Below are positions 25,701 through 39,100 of a stretch of DNA of 64,000 nucleotides, in pieces. The translations under genes were made by a program, and so were the position numbers. The first letter of the stretch is position 1. Every line of letters begins with the position of its first letter. This DNA is from Cyclospora cayetanensis (lineage: Eukaryota > Apicomplexa > Conoidasida > Eucoccidiorida > Eimeriidae), in NCBI RefSeq assembly GCF_002999335.1, contig NW_020312303.1:62001-126000 (forward strand), written 5' to 3'. A model generated the notes under the pieces. The model ran no database searches, had not been told where the DNA came from, and was given only the letters and a program-made list of their open reading frames with translations.

Positions 25701-28200
25701 CAGTTCACAAAACGCGTAAGGCACCTTATTTTACATTCCCCTGCTCCTAGCAGGATCCTCTCAAAAATCTATTAGAAAATTATGAAGACGATTATATGCA
25801 AATATTTCATCTGCTCATGTGTACACAGTCGTACGGAAAAAAAGCAATTATCGGGTATTACAGCATCCTGATAATGCTACACACAATGAGCTGCTTAAAC
25901 AGCGCTCGAAAATTTGAAAATATGGCCGTCTGAAATGAGAACTAAAACGCTCATCACACCAAGTAGTTTAACCAGAAAAAGCTAGTAAAAAAAAATGCAG
26001 CTGCTGAAAGCTTGAGCGTACCAGCTAATCGAGTACAAAGAATGCACGGTAAGTGTTTTGCTTAAGACCAAGAGCACTGTACAGCTTCCTGTGCACAGAA
26101 GTACAACTAGAAGGAAAAGGTCGCTTGAGTTTTCTGATCTTACACTATAGAACACATCACAAAGTTCAACAAATCTAGGGTGTCTGTTCTTCCGACATTT
26201 TTTTTTCTGCGCATGAGTCAAAAAGCTGATATAGCTAGATTAAGACTGCTGGCAGCTTACCTAAAAAGTCAACCTTCGTAGAAACCTCAAAGCATAGAAG
26301 GTGCATAATTGTCTTTTTGATATCATTAACATTTGCTGATAGATACTCAGAGTTGTGTAGCATTACCGAACGTTAGAAAATTAAATGAAAAAACTAATTA
26401 CCCTAAGCAGTCAATGTACGATTCTTTTAGCCTTGCGTTTTGTATGTAACAAAGATATCTAAGCAATAATTTTTAAACACATGACAAGAGCCTGTGCTGC
26501 CATATGCTGTATAATCTCTTTGTAATATGAGTAAAAATACACGGCAATGTCAACTCCCCATAGTCCTGTAAGTGGTGTGAGAAACCTTTGTTTTATTAAC
26601 AATTTTTAATTGCTGTGTTAACATACTCTTAGTATCCAATATTTAAGGTGATTCCTGGCAAAGAGCATTTTTGGGGAGAAAACACTGTTGTTGCTTCCCT
26701 CCTTTATGACCCAGCACATCAGTACTAAAGCAAAGCATTGTCCTCAGCCCCCCTGTTGCTGTAAACATTAAGGTCACCTTCCCGAATCCGAACTAGAATA
26801 ATTGTACGTACAGCATTCAATACAACGTTTTCCGGTTTTCAATACACAAATCCACGGCTTTGCTAGCTACGGTACAGTATAAACCAACGAATTGATCAAC
26901 GTACGAACAAACCCCATCTTTATTTAGTGCACATAAAAGAAATGTGCTGAGTGTTATCCCCTCAAGCCAACAACCAGGCATCATGGGGTTCTCACTCTCC
27001 ATAGGAACCTTTCGATTATACTACTAAACACGATATTAGTCTTCGAATTATTCGTCCTGATATTTGTAAACATCAGCGGAAAGCCCCTTAGCGTGTGATC
27101 CTATTTTCGGTTGAACAAACAAAATATTTGAAGCAGCTATATTTACATACGTGGGAAAACTTGTTCAGCTCAATTGTGGTGACTGACGATTGACTATTCT
27201 TAGCGTGTTTCGAACATTTGTAAGTAAAACCATACATGACATCGAACCAGTTTCTGATTCTGCACTCTAAAATCAATTGCTTCTCAACAGTGTTTTCTTC
27301 AAAACAACGTTTTTATTTTGTTATTAGTTTCTACCACGCTCTCAGGCAAACAATCTGTGGAATTGTGTATCGATTTTTTCGCCAGATGATTTATCTTATT
27401 AGGCAACGCCCGATCAAAATCCAATATTTATTGCTGCCCCTTACAGAAAAAGCGTATAGAAATAGTGAAAAGCATGTTTGAAAACACACTGAATTACTCT
27501 ACCTCCATTGGCTCCTTAAATAGAAAACCATTTTGTTTGCAGTAGTCAAGTATGTTGAGCGATTGGCCCCCCTACACTTAGAGTACTGTTACCAAAAATT
27601 TTGCAAAATCGATTGGGCAGCTCTGTGACCAAAAGTTTGGCAGCAACATTTCGCCAGAGTTGATCACCACAGGTTTCTCTATATGAAGAAGGCATTAAAA
27701 TATCCAGTGAACTAAACTCGCCTGGAACACTTCTCTTAACGCTTTCATGAGTACCTTTTTCCGGCAGGATCCGTCCTAAATGTTATCTGTGTCGTTCAGT
27801 GTGAAGTCTAGCGACCTGTTTTTTCATGCATATCAGCCGACGAACAATAGGCCATAGTAAACAAAAGAGACTTGCAGCTTCCTTTCGCTTTGTTGCCATT
27901 CCAATACCTCACGATTTCGGCCAAAAAACTCAATCCAAACCAGATTAAACAAACTTTTGGATCTCCACTATTAGCAAGTTCATCATTCTGCCAGTAATCC
28001 AGATTGATGTTAACTATGAAATTGAAATTCTCAGAAAAAACTTCGTGAAGCCTGGTAGAAAGAGCTTCTTCATCCGAACGGGCAAAAGCCTTTCACGCCA
28101 TAATTGATACACCGCAATCTCCTACAATTTTTGAACGAATACCCAAGAACAATAACATTTGCCTTCACCCAGTCGCAATCACACCCACTAGTAATCTGAG
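22800..28200. other. AT-rich, gene-free tract containing a strand-composition switch
   Basis: This stretch is more AT-rich than both flanks, with many A and T homopolymer runs, and the longest open frame is about 80 codons. The bias changes inside it. The sampled line 24841-24900 counts A9 T24 G18 C9, while 27901-27960 counts A24 T13 G6 C17. The change falls near 25.2-25.6 kb. Nothing in it resembles a gene, a tRNA or a tandem satellite. A replication origin, centromeric DNA or a non-coding transcription unit are possible readings; none is shown by the sequence alone. Confidence 0.5.
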
Positions 28201-31117
28201 CCAACTGACGCGCCGGTAATGCCTGTTGCATGGTATCAGATGTCACCGGAGAGAATGCGCGTGTTACTCCCAAGGAACAGAATTAGTTTTATAGCCTCGA
28301 GGGCTAATGGATGGCAAGAAACAGATATACTACGACGGTACCGCTAACGCATTTTAGACCAGCGAGAAATTGAACCGTCCCCCACACCGAGTTTAGCAAA
28401 AGTCTGGCGGTCAAGCCGCTGTTGGATGAAAGCGGCTGATGAGGAAGCCTTTGAATCAGGAAGTCGACGAAACTTCTGAAATAGAATGCATTTCCAGAAT
28501 GATCCCGGATGTCCACAGAAGCTAGTCTTTTAATCGGTGATCAAGCTTTTCCTCATAACGCATGTCGAGTATAGCAATTAGCACTATCATCCCCAACGCA
28601 GTGACAGTAGAAGAACACAAGATCCCGAGAGAAGGAGCAAGGTGTGAAATCGAGCCATCAGAGGAACCGTCGTTAGGCTGCATGTGGCCCAGCCTACAAA
28701 AACAGCAGGATGGAAACAGAGCCTCAATGACAGATCCCTTGGAAGTTGGCTAAGCGTCCATTAGATTGGCCCACGAGCGCAAAACGCACCGGAGACTAAA
28801 AGCCGTCGGTGGCTTGACAACCCTATCGGATATTAAAATAAACGAGCGAAAGCCAGCTAACAAACAGTAGGGCAGTTCCCTAATAACACTAGCACCGAAG
28901 CTGGTCAATATTCAAGCGCTGGTCACGCTTCTAGCACACGATAGAACCCACCAAAGCAATCGGACATGGCTTACAGCTCGTAAGTGTCATCGGACTCGAA
29001 CCCACTATCTATTCCAGCAACTAGAGTTTATTCCAATATTGGATTCTGAGAAATGGCTTTAGGTCAGGCGGTATATCGGGATGCATTGCAGCGAAGGGCG
29101 CCCATGTTGCACGAACCGAAGGCATGTACCTAAAGCACAATAAGATAGAGCGAAACAAAGATGCACTACAAATTTCAATATCCTGTTTCCTGAGTTCAGC
29201 CATGATACTAGCAGCTAAAAAAGTGAAGAACGCAGGTTCAGTCCTTCAAATTCAGTACACTCACTATTCGAGTACACTGCTCGGTATTATCCAGTGGATT
29301 TACGCAACGCTTAGCGTGGCTTTTAGCTCGCGATCGACTATGTGCAACATTCACTCCCAGTCGTCTTTGAATCCTACTAACCTTCCGGGTGCGAATCTCC
29401 TTTGTATCAGTCTCACACATTACCTTGCGTTTAACAAGCAATACATCCCCATTAATGAGCTTTCCCTTCACAAACGTGCTCATTCTGCTTAGCGTGTCAA
29501 CAGTCGTGTTTGCTGCCATGTCCGGACAAATTGCAGAACAACGGCACAATTGGTGATCACGACGCGAAACACCGGTGCTATACAAATCCTTATTAGACAA
29601 GGTCATACCCTTATTCAGCAACAAATCACTACTCTCCCTGGAGTATGCTAGGGCCGAGTTCCAAAACTTCAGGATTTCGTTATTATACATCCAGCACGAC
29701 AACGTTCATGAAAAGCTTGGTACCAGCAGTACCCCCGCAAACTACCTAGCCCAACACCGACATTCACTTTCAAGAGAGTTCTCAAAACAAATTTCTCTGG
29801 TGCTGACTGCTGTAACTAGTGTGCTTTCATCAGGAAAATCTGGAAGGTACCATTGCTTCCTGGCTACCCAAGTTCACCACACAGTTATTCGCGGGGTGGA
29901 CTGCCTATAATAGGAACTAGTCGTCAGATATTTCATACCATACATGCTTCTGGTCTGAGGGAATAGGGTACTCCGCAGACGAGTGTCTGAAGGCGTGAAC
30001 ACCGACAAGCCACTAGACACAACAGCAGACCACAGACGAGAAACGAAAGAAGCTCGCAGAACACTCGTAACTGCAATGCTTCCTCAAACCTTAGAGGAAC
30101 TTCAATGGTTAAACATAAAGTAGGCAACAATCCTCATGTGCCTGGCATCCCAGAGGTTGAAGGTTTTCATACAAAAGACAGTTCACGCCAATAGAGCAAA
30201 CGATTCGAGAGCTGCAGCGGAAGTAGTTGGAGGAAGGGACACTACCCAAGCCTGAGATCTGACTTGTTCCCGACGACGAGAATGACTGTACTGCGGAGGA
30301 TGACGGCGGTGCAAACTCTTGTGAAGAAAACTCTCAACCCCTAGGTGCAACAAAGCGTGCAGCACAAGCCGGTGCCGAGCATGCTGCAGAGAATGCAGGA
30401 TCTATGTAGATCTACGCGCTGACCCTAGTCAGTCTGGTGATGTATCGCCACTGCACGATTCCTCAGTCAGTGAGAATTTTCTAAAGATTCGTTTAAGCGC
30501 ACGGTGCACCTCTGCCAACACCTGTATTTGGATGAGTAAGCCCCCAACCTGTCGCCTATCAGAGTCATCAGTCATACAATCACGTTAGTTTAGAACAAGA
30601 TGCGAAGCAAAGGGTCATCTACTTGCAGTGTCTGAAAGCGTCTGAAGTATAGAGAACGACATGAGAAGGGCTGGAGAGCAAGAACTAAGAAAGCCTTGCT
30701 TTGGCGTTTCATTTCACCATCCACGATCGTGTCCTGGCGAGATGGTGCATCAGGCAAGCAGGGGGATTGTATGGTGATTAGCCATGATGACAACTTGGCA
30801 AGTTAACGGTGGCAGCAGGCTGTGTAGATAGCTCAGAAATATCAAGGTAGACACACATTCTCTCTCTAACACAAGGAAATATACCACCAGCATGGCACCC
30901 TTATAAAAACCAATACATCTCACACAGATCGCCCATAGTCCGATGCAGCAATGTTGCCTTAAAAGGCATAAGCACGTAACTCTTGTTTACCCCATAGTAT
31001 GCTAGTAGCTCTTCTCAAAGAAGTAAATATATGTGAACAAGTGGCTCATAAGCCAGATCGGGGAACGCGGTTAGATGGATGTGATATGAATTATTGACTC
31101 GTGGTGTCAGAGGCTCA
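28201..31117. other. No supported gene; A/C-biased plus strand
   Basis: Several overlapping frames exist on both strands at 29.1-29.9 kb (for example 29238-29702 on - and 29575-29910 on +). They have no recognisable domains and share the A/C bias of the plus strand, which by itself removes stops from some frames. The right part may be decayed 5' sequence of the gypsy remnant that starts near 31.1 kb. Confidence 0.4.
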
Positions 31118-31822
31118 GTAGGAGAATGCATTCCGCACCTTCATGGGCCAGCCTGAGTTTGCAATCCTGCCCTTCGGCTTCTAAGGACTTTTAAGGGGCG
31201 TTATACACTGTACTGGGTCCTGTGGTCCTACCCTACATAGTCAGAGGGGTAAGCGTTCAACTAGATGATATTTTGGGCTAGAGCATGGAAATAGCTTCTC
31301 ATTCCAAGCTATCAGACACGGTGTTGTTGAATCTGCAGCTTAACAAGAGCATTTCAAATCTAAAGATTTCTGTTTTTGACAGCATTTTACCCTACTCCCG
31401 ACACAGGGTAGCAGCTTACACGATAACGCGGAGATTGACACACAGCCAGAGGAGCTTCAGAGTGACGTCAAAGCAAAGCAACTCGCCAGTATTGTGCAGA
31501 AAAGGATATACGTTTGTGTGTTCAGCGTTCGTGGATATATAGCAAGGCTCTTTGGGGGAATCACGAGGCACGGAGTGGTGTTACGGTCGACTGGAAAGCA
31601 TTGAGTCGCGGAAAGGCCTTGAAGAATAGTATCGTCCACTTCACGGCTTCGCCAACTCCTGATCTCAACAAAAATCGGCAAATACATAAGCGACAGTACG
31701 CAGTTGGCCAAGTGCTAGAGCGAGGTGGGAAGCCAGGGGGGTCAAAAATCAAGATGCCTAATGCTGAGCAGCTGAATGTAACAAAAGAACAAGAGCTAGT
31801 AGCCCTCACACAAGCTCACTAG
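31118..31822 (+). pseudogene. Broken RT / RNase H of the second gypsy element
   Basis: AFRTFMGQPEFAILPFGF (about 31128-31182) is a close match to the RT block KTAF.T..G.YE..VMPFGL. A stop follows at once. The polymerase motif is preserved as VQLDDILG (31255-31278, both Asp present). HSKLSDTVLLNLQLNKSISN (about 31300-31360) fits the H..HL..VL..L helix. NAEQLNVTKEQELVALTQAH (about 31759-31818) matches the end of RNase H (AEQNY.VT.KELLA...A). The pieces lie in different frames with stops between them. Confidence 0.8.
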
Positions 31823-32126
31823 AGACCTTTGCTATTGAATACAGAGGCTAACGCTCGCATTCAATATCGATCGTCACACTGTTTGTTGTAGTGAACATCA
31901 ACAAGACCCGCGAGCCATCGCATAGCAGACGGCTCGACATCCTCATGAGCTTCCGAACCCAAGCATCTAGTACATGCTCGGCCCTCCCAACATGGTCGCC
32001 CATGTGCTTTTCCAAGGTTCCTTCTTTTAGCGTAATCAATAAGAATGCACCCCACTCATAAAATGCCCATGTGGCTTTCTGCGTGGCACCTCAGGTTGCA
32101 TATGGGCGCCTCGAATTACAGATACT

Positions 32127-32275
32127 TCACCCTCTAGCAAGCTGAAAAGCATGGCCACCCTTCAAGAATTTGCACTGGTAGAGAATAATTAAACAATGAT
32201 ACCATCACCCTCTTGCAAGCTGAAAAGCATGGCCACCCTTCGAAAATTTGCATTGGTAGAGAATAATTAAACAAT
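32127..32275. repeat. Two-copy tandem duplication, 78-bp period
   Basis: A segment of about 71 bp starting tcaccctct and ending attaaacaat occurs at 32127-32197 and again at 32205-32275, offset by 78 bp. The copies differ at only a few positions (tagc/ttgc, caagaat/cgaaaat, cactgg/cattgg). The seven bases between them are not part of the first copy's visible match. It lies inside the second gypsy remnant, between the RNase H and integrase pieces. The low divergence suggests the duplication arose after the element had decayed. Confidence 0.9.
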
Positions 32276-32859
32276 CAGCTTTAACAGCGTCTTTTTTTAG
32301 CAAGCGCTCTCCAGGCAATGCAAGCCCACACATTTCACGTGGTACCGATAGAGACTCGAGGGACAAGTGATAATTCCAAGCACTTGCACAGCTTACTTAC
32401 TGTCGACCGGTGAGTTGAAGTTTCATGCTGGGTATGTAGCTGTATGCTGCCACCCTTTTGCATATCTGATCCTCTCATAAGTTTGTTTTCCCTTACTTAT
32501 TATGCTGGGGGCTTATACGCACATTTAGCAAGGGGTATGGTTTGTGTCTTTGCTGAAGTTAATCTTGAAGGGGAAACAATCCTAGTAGAATAACGCTGCA
32601 GCTGCACATCCATGTTGCTTCTCAGCAGCTAAAGATGGCCGTTAGGTAGTACCACCTGAAGAGTAGAGAGCCCTGCACGCCCATGGTCTATTTGGGTCCT
32701 CAGGCCCTGAAGAGCGCTAGTGCAGATGCATGTTCGTCGAAATTGTAAGCGAATTCGGATTTTGCGTCAGCATAATGATTGTGCGTAAGAATTTCGGCAG
32801 ACATTGCTATGCATGGACAGTATTTGCCCATGGCTAGTCTGACAAGGAGATTGAGCTTG

Positions 32860-33062
32860 ACTATCGGTGGAGTTGAATAGTAAGCTGATACAAAAAATAC
32901 TCCTTTCAAGTAGCTACCTATGGCTAAAAAGCCACTTGCTCCCACTAAATCACCGAAAGAGCTACTGCCCTATAGCTTCCCCTGAAGAAGCAGGGGCCAT
33001 CTTTAATGACCAAGCAGTATTTAAGTGTCATAAACAGCTGCCTCGTAGAACCATCGAATAAT
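32860..33062 (+). pseudogene. Integrase core fragment of the second gypsy element
   Basis: The plus strand reads SPEEAGAIFNDQAVFKCHKQ followed by LPRRTIE and a stop, at about 32975-33060. This fits the integrase segment AEE.A.LF...VFK.HGLPR.I that precedes the second catalytic Asp. Upstream, YLWLKSHLLPL (about 32910-32945) fits VVVDR.SK.AHFIP. The reading ends before the LTDR motif, and nothing convincing follows. Confidence 0.65.
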
Positions 33063-33100
33063 GCTGAGTACCGCTTATTGTCAGTTTGGTCGGTCTATGC

Positions 33101-36100
33101 GTTCATACTCTCTTGGCCAGTTGGTGCACTCCTGGAGGGTGTTGTAATATAGCTTACTTTCAAACCCCGCTTTTCAGATTACTTGCATTTTTTTCGAAAA
33201 ACACAAACGACATTTCGAATTATAGCCTATGATTTAATGATCCAGAAGAGTAGTTACATCTTTGAGACCTCCACACGCGCTGACTCAGCTATGCTTGAGA
33301 CCCTTGCTACCCTATTGTCTTGAGAAGGGTCGGGACACCGCTGGCAGACATCAGCAAGAGCCATTTGATGAGACGCCATTGGAACCCTGGTCTGAAGAGG
33401 AAGGCACTAGGTATGAGTGGAAGTAGCTGGAGAATAGCTGAGGACCCTGTTGTGGGTGAACCTCGTCGCTTTTAATGCTGCTCATTAGGGGTTTCATTAA
33501 CAGTACTGGGAAAGATCGATCACAGAGATTCAAGACTTGATACCCACCCTGCATGCCGCTTTTAAAATTCAATGCAGAATATATCACAAATAGTAATCAG
33601 CTTGCTTCGTGTTTTAGAAAGCAGCACAAACACTTAATATGCCGGCCTTGGAACTACGTGCCCCCATGCTTTTATTCCCCCTAGGCCGGCTGTTGCATGA
33701 CTGCAAGTCAGGCCTGAGTAACGATCTTTGTTATTAATGATAGGTACGATAAATAGTTCAAAGGAACAGCTCATGATACAAAATTTTACTTCGAGACTCC
33801 CTGGCCATCGAAAATGGCATCTGGATGCAATGCTGCATACAAGGCAAGCAGGAGCTTCAGAATAATAGCTTCCCATTGGTCTACTAGGCGCCAGTTCTGT
33901 TTCGCCGACAAGGAGCTAGCTGAAGACATATTTTGATTATGTGCTCTTAATTGGACCCCATTAATATATTTTTTGCCCAGTTTTATTATGTGCAAATAAC
34001 GCGCAAGAATTATAAGGTCAAGAACACCAATCTTTTACAGAATTATTTTGTCGACGCAAAGTCCGTCTTCGTTTATTAGATTGTCACCACCAGTGATTTT
34101 TAGGGTCTATGGGCGTTTAGGGCTTCCTAGTTCTGTAGGTGACAGTGCGAAGAGGGCCTCTTAAGCTGCTAAGAAAGCGGCTGAATGAGCGATTGCTGTA
34201 TCAATTCACTGCAGGGTGTCCCAAGAGTCTAGGGATAGGAAAACGTGCTGGCAGTGTTCTGACATGCCAATCACTTCAAAGACTAGACCCAAGCAGTCAG
34301 AAAGCATCTGGAGTGGGCCACAGGACTGAGACAGCACGGGCATTTAGGGCTGAGCAAAATCCCTGAGGACCTCATCGATTCTTCATGCCCAGGAATTCTG
34401 TTAATAGGTGCTTACTAACAGTTGGTCAGTGCAGATGAGCCTTGCGGAACTTTTGGAGTCCCTACCGCAAAAAAAGCCTGCAATCGTTTCACTGGATCCT
34501 CGCTGCTTTATAATCAACACCGCCTACAAATGAAATTCAAGTAACGATTCTTCATTCTGGAGCTCCGGTTGCCCATGGTCTTCCAAACATGAACCTTACA
34601 CCCCCGATAAGTCTGACACTCAAAGTGGCAAGAACTTAAAGCATTCATTTATTGGCTTGGAGACTGCGCTTATAAAATCCCGCAAAGACGGCTGTCCATC
34701 AGCAAATGAGTTGATCGCTGTTTCTAGAATCTGCAGTGAATACAAGAACCAGAGCCGCCTGCCTTTAAAGAATTCATCCATGTAACGCCAACAATTATCA
34801 AATATCCACTGATTGAGTGAAGTGCAATATGTGCAACAAGGAATCGACTGGGGCATCTTCACCTTGCAAGCCAAGGAATCTTCTTTCGTCGCCAAAGCCA
34901 CTAGGGGGACATACATAAAGAACCAAAATGCAAACCATCCTGTAAGCCACCATCTTATATTACATTGAATTTCGATTATACTGAGTGTTTAAGTGAGAGG
35001 GATCCATGAGTCCACATGCCCTTACATCCAGTGGAATCGGTTCTAGCCTGAGCAAAGACTGTTTTTAAAATTGGTGAGCCATCATCATTGAACAAATACA
35101 GCAAAATACGCCATCGCCTGGAAATGGCTTACGTTTTGCAAGGGATTCCACTAATCCACCTCCTTTCGTTTTACTTATGTACTCGTGAAGCGTACATAAA
35201 TCTTCCTGCTCAAAGATGCCGAATCTGGTCCTTGATTGACCACTGTGCTGCTCGGCGGCTGAAGGGGGCTTATGAGCAAAGACCTGTGTCTGGTCCTTCG
35301 GGATATGAATGTTTGGAAGTTCCAGTGCATAGATGCACTTCTGTGGTGTTTCTCTATGGAATGTGCTCATCTTCAAAGACTCAAGGAGCTTTATAAGGTA
35401 TGTTACTGGATCTTGGGGTCGAGCATCAAGTAGGCAAACCGTAAGTTGCTGTTAACACGGACATGAAACTGGACACTGATGGAGTATGACTAGACAGAGC
35501 GGGCAAGCCTACGTGCATACAATTTTTGCTCGCACATACAATAGAATATCTTTTTCCAAGCCTCAAAATGGCTAAATTTCTCATGTAGATATGTGAATGC
35601 TACATGGATTTTGCCTTGGGTAGGACAGTTACGTCTACAAGCGCCAAACTCTTCGGATACAATCGATCACTATCTGTGGCTACCTTCACTCCCCCATCCC
35701 ATTTAATTAGCAGCCGATACCTTGAGAAGGCTAAGAATTTGCTTTTCCTGTGCGTACGACAGGAAGTCCGCCTTGTAGTAACATTTCGATTCGTTAGACT
35801 TGTATTTGACAAAACTTTGCTCGCGGCTTGTGGGGTCTGCCACAATTCATGCACAGTCTTGCTTGAAGTATCACTATCGAGTTAAATACAGATACGTCTG
35901 TGCACTCCATGTGTTGAATGAGTAATGGTTAGTAGTTTGTGCATGATAACGCGACTTTCCCAGAGCCTCTACCAAGTTAGGCGTAGTGCTTCTGTAGTTT
36001 CCCTCACTACCGTTCTTCTCGAGGCCTTGCACAGTCACATGTTGCTTTTTCCGTCTCCAAGCACGTTGGATTGTGATTGCACTGCGCCTTTCTCTTAGGA

Positions 36101-39100
36101 TGAGTATTAGTTTTGTAAAACTGTCATCCTTGAGGTTGGGTTCCTTTGGGCTGTGAATTGGTAACTGCGGTGAGAACCCTTTTCCAGCCTTTCCCGCACG
36201 CACCATTCTGCCGGCCAGCCTTCAGCGAGATCCGTTGTGGAGCGGCTGGACTTAGGTTTGGGAACTTCTTAGACGAAAGCTGATTCATGCCTAGTGCAGA
36301 ACGGCAAAGGTGAGTAAAGCCTACTTGAAGCAGAGATGGGAAGTGTTACTGGTGCTGCAACGACTTATCTTGTCCGCTTAGTTCACAGAGCCACTATACG
36401 CACAAGATGCTCCCGAAATAACCTGCTTTGGGGTGGTCTGCGTGTTTTCGGGGGAGGCTCTTTACCTACCTGAATCGACACTTCCTGGTGGGGCTGTCAC
36501 CAGCAAGAGACGTAGTACCTGGCATTGCATGCCACTACATATTTTGGCAAGACAGATGAGGTATAGAAACTTTTAAACTGGTGAATATGGATAGATGTGC
36601 GCATGATGAGGGCGCAGTGTTCATGAAACTTTACATAAGGAACAGCACGGTGGCTGCAATCCACAACAGTAGACCAAATACTACTTGCCACGCCGTGCAG
36701 CTATATACACGATGCGGTAGGCGTAAAAAGCCTCCATATTTTATATATCTGATCAGGCTTCTTGGTTTGTTGGCAAAGTGAAGGCAACCGATTTTGGCAC
36801 GTAGTACTTGAGACCCGCGGAAGTCCCGCCGTGCGTTGTCGTACTGCGCGGGTGGTTATCAACCTTTATCTGTAATGTAATGCTAGCCTTCAGATTCTTT
36901 ACTCTTCCTTAAAAGAGCCGCTTTAGCTTGTTTGTCTTTGAGCTCGAACATGCAGAGTGAACGGAAAAGCTTTTCTGCTTTCACTGGACCTATTTTGAGC
37001 AAGCAACAGCAGGGCGGAATGGTTCCAACATAGCATACAGTATAGTCGAGTGCCATTACCGGTCAAAATCTGCAGTAGAAGCCCCAAGAATCAGGGCTTG
37101 TTGCAGTGTTTGAACAATTTTGGAAGGTCGGCGACTCCGAAGTCGAAAATGTAATTGGTACATAGCAAGTGACCTCCCCACAGCTGCCTTAACGACGGTT
37201 ACGTGATTTTCTGCTGCTCCCTCCGTACGCATACGCCTACTTGAGAATCTTAGCTCCGTCATGTGGCCAAGTTCACGTGGGCGATAAGGGAGCTACACAG
37301 AGCCAGGGCTCAACTGTTGTTCATGGGCACACTTCCAGACTACTTGCAAGACTGAAATGATAGCACGCATTTCTGCCGTATTTATGAGCTTTCATGATGG
37401 ATGCTCACGGACTTCAAGCTAATGCGGTGGTCGAAAGCGGCTAATGTTAATTGAAAGCCTGCACCTGTGTTTAGTCACAAATTCCCCTTCCAGAGCACAA
37501 ACCCAAATGGTGATAATTAAACTAGAGGGAGCAGTATTCCCTTCTAGGCAGAACTACCATAGAAGTGTAGTTTACACAGCCACTTGCATGGTAGCGTTTG
37601 CACTGTCAGGCTCTTTGTGTTTCACTTCTTTTGGCTTTAACCAGCACCCCGAGCTACGTATGCCGGCGACCCCTGATCCTCAGAGCACAAATCAATATGT
37701 AAAATGGGCGTGGTACTTTTGTGGTAGCAATCACGTACAACGGAAAGCTTAAGCTAAATACGGAAACGCTAGAGGCGCCAAATAGGCAGGGGTAAGCTGT
37801 CGTTATTGCACTTTCTGTACATGTGCAACTAAAATATTTTTCGGACATATAACCTGGGGCGTGTGGCCCACTCACTGGCTCAGGATGCATCAAGCTATTG
37901 ACATGTAGCACATTGCTGCGTAGTGGTGCGAGAAGCAACTGCAGTAGCTGCTAAATATCCGCACATCAAAGATTCAAAACTGTTTGCCCCTAGTGTTCTA
38001 GACATATTTGGGAAAATGGTGCATGGTTTTACTGCGGCGCCAATGCCATCATCAAGACTATGCACCGATTTACTAGGCAAGTAGTCGAATGCAGTACAGC
38101 TACCATGGATGCATCTGTTTGCCTCGTTTTGCAAGTTTATACCCATCCTCTATTTTTCTGTTACTCTGCCCGAGACATACTCAACTGTTACAAACTTTGC
38201 AATCTTGGCAGTGTCATGCAAGACGCTATGCCTTCCTCACTTTCTTCAGTTTAAACTTCGCACAGCTCCTTTATTATTCGAGCTAAGCATCAGGACTTCG
38301 GCGGTCTCTGTTGCCTTGACCCCTGTTTCGGGCACTGCCCTGGTGCCTTCAGCATAAGAGTAACCTGGAAGCGACTCGGGTATTCCGATCGGCTTCATCG
38401 CTAAATAACGGTAAACTGTTGTGAAAATAGCCTACATGCGTCCAGGTGGCTCTAAACCAGCTCCTGTAGTACGTTTTTAGTTGCTTGTGTGTAGTATTAC
38501 TCCCGGCTCCTAAAGGCTTAGTAGCGCCATCCGAACTAGCTAATTGTGGTCTTTCAAGGTCAAAAAGCATTCTTTTCAGATGTCTATCCTGATATCACCG
38601 TAGTCGGCCGGAGCTCGATGCCCAACGAGGTGATGCAGGTGATCAGTTTGATTGGCAGCGTCGAGCTGTGAGTTCAACGTGAAGAAAACAGTCGGATCTA
38701 AGTGGAGAGCCACTCCTTACAGGTGTAAGGATTGAACAACTCATTACGGTAGAAGCAGCCACAACCTAGTCGCTAAATTAAAAAAGACTGCGAATCGTTA
38801 CACAATACATGGCCCACGATGAGAGGTACACCTTAGGATCTGCACTTCCAGCCAAGTCTGACATGTCGTGCAAGTTTGCTCTAGATGCTGGCTGAGCAGG
38901 TAACGTTCGAGGAGCAATGCATGGTTATAATTAAAGCTAAGTTTATTTAAGCTCCGCAATACCTCAGAAAAGCAAACATGCCCGCCCAAAAGCAACTATC
39001 TGAATCGAGCACCAAATAGCTGCTCGACGGGAGCCTGATATTAAACCTTGGGCACGAGGATACATATGTCTAGCCTTCTTCTGCAGCCATCTCCACTACA

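Larger units (their letters stand above)
31118..33100 (+). mobile_element. Second degenerate Ty3/gypsy element (RT to integrase)
   Basis: A second copy, independent of the one at 2.5-5.6 kb, carries pol fragments in the same order and strand. RT lies at about 31122-31450, RNase H at about 31690-31820, the post-RNase H linker at about 31890-31950 (NKTREPSHSRRLDILMSF), and the integrase core near 32930-33058. Stops and frameshifts occur throughout. Gag, protease and LTRs were not found, so the element is truncated at its left end or too decayed to see. It includes a 78-bp tandem duplication at 32127-32275. Its ends are approximate. Confidence 0.78.

Noticed and set aside
28961..29041. T-loop-like string of a tRNA on the minus strand (GGGTTCGAGTCC)
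   Set aside because: The T-stem pairs only two bases next to the loop, and no matching D-arm, anticodon arm or acceptor stem could be built upstream.
35874..36206. Minus-strand frame with an IQ-motif-like sequence
   Set aside because: Only one partial match that lacks the central Gly and second basic residue; no coding context around it.
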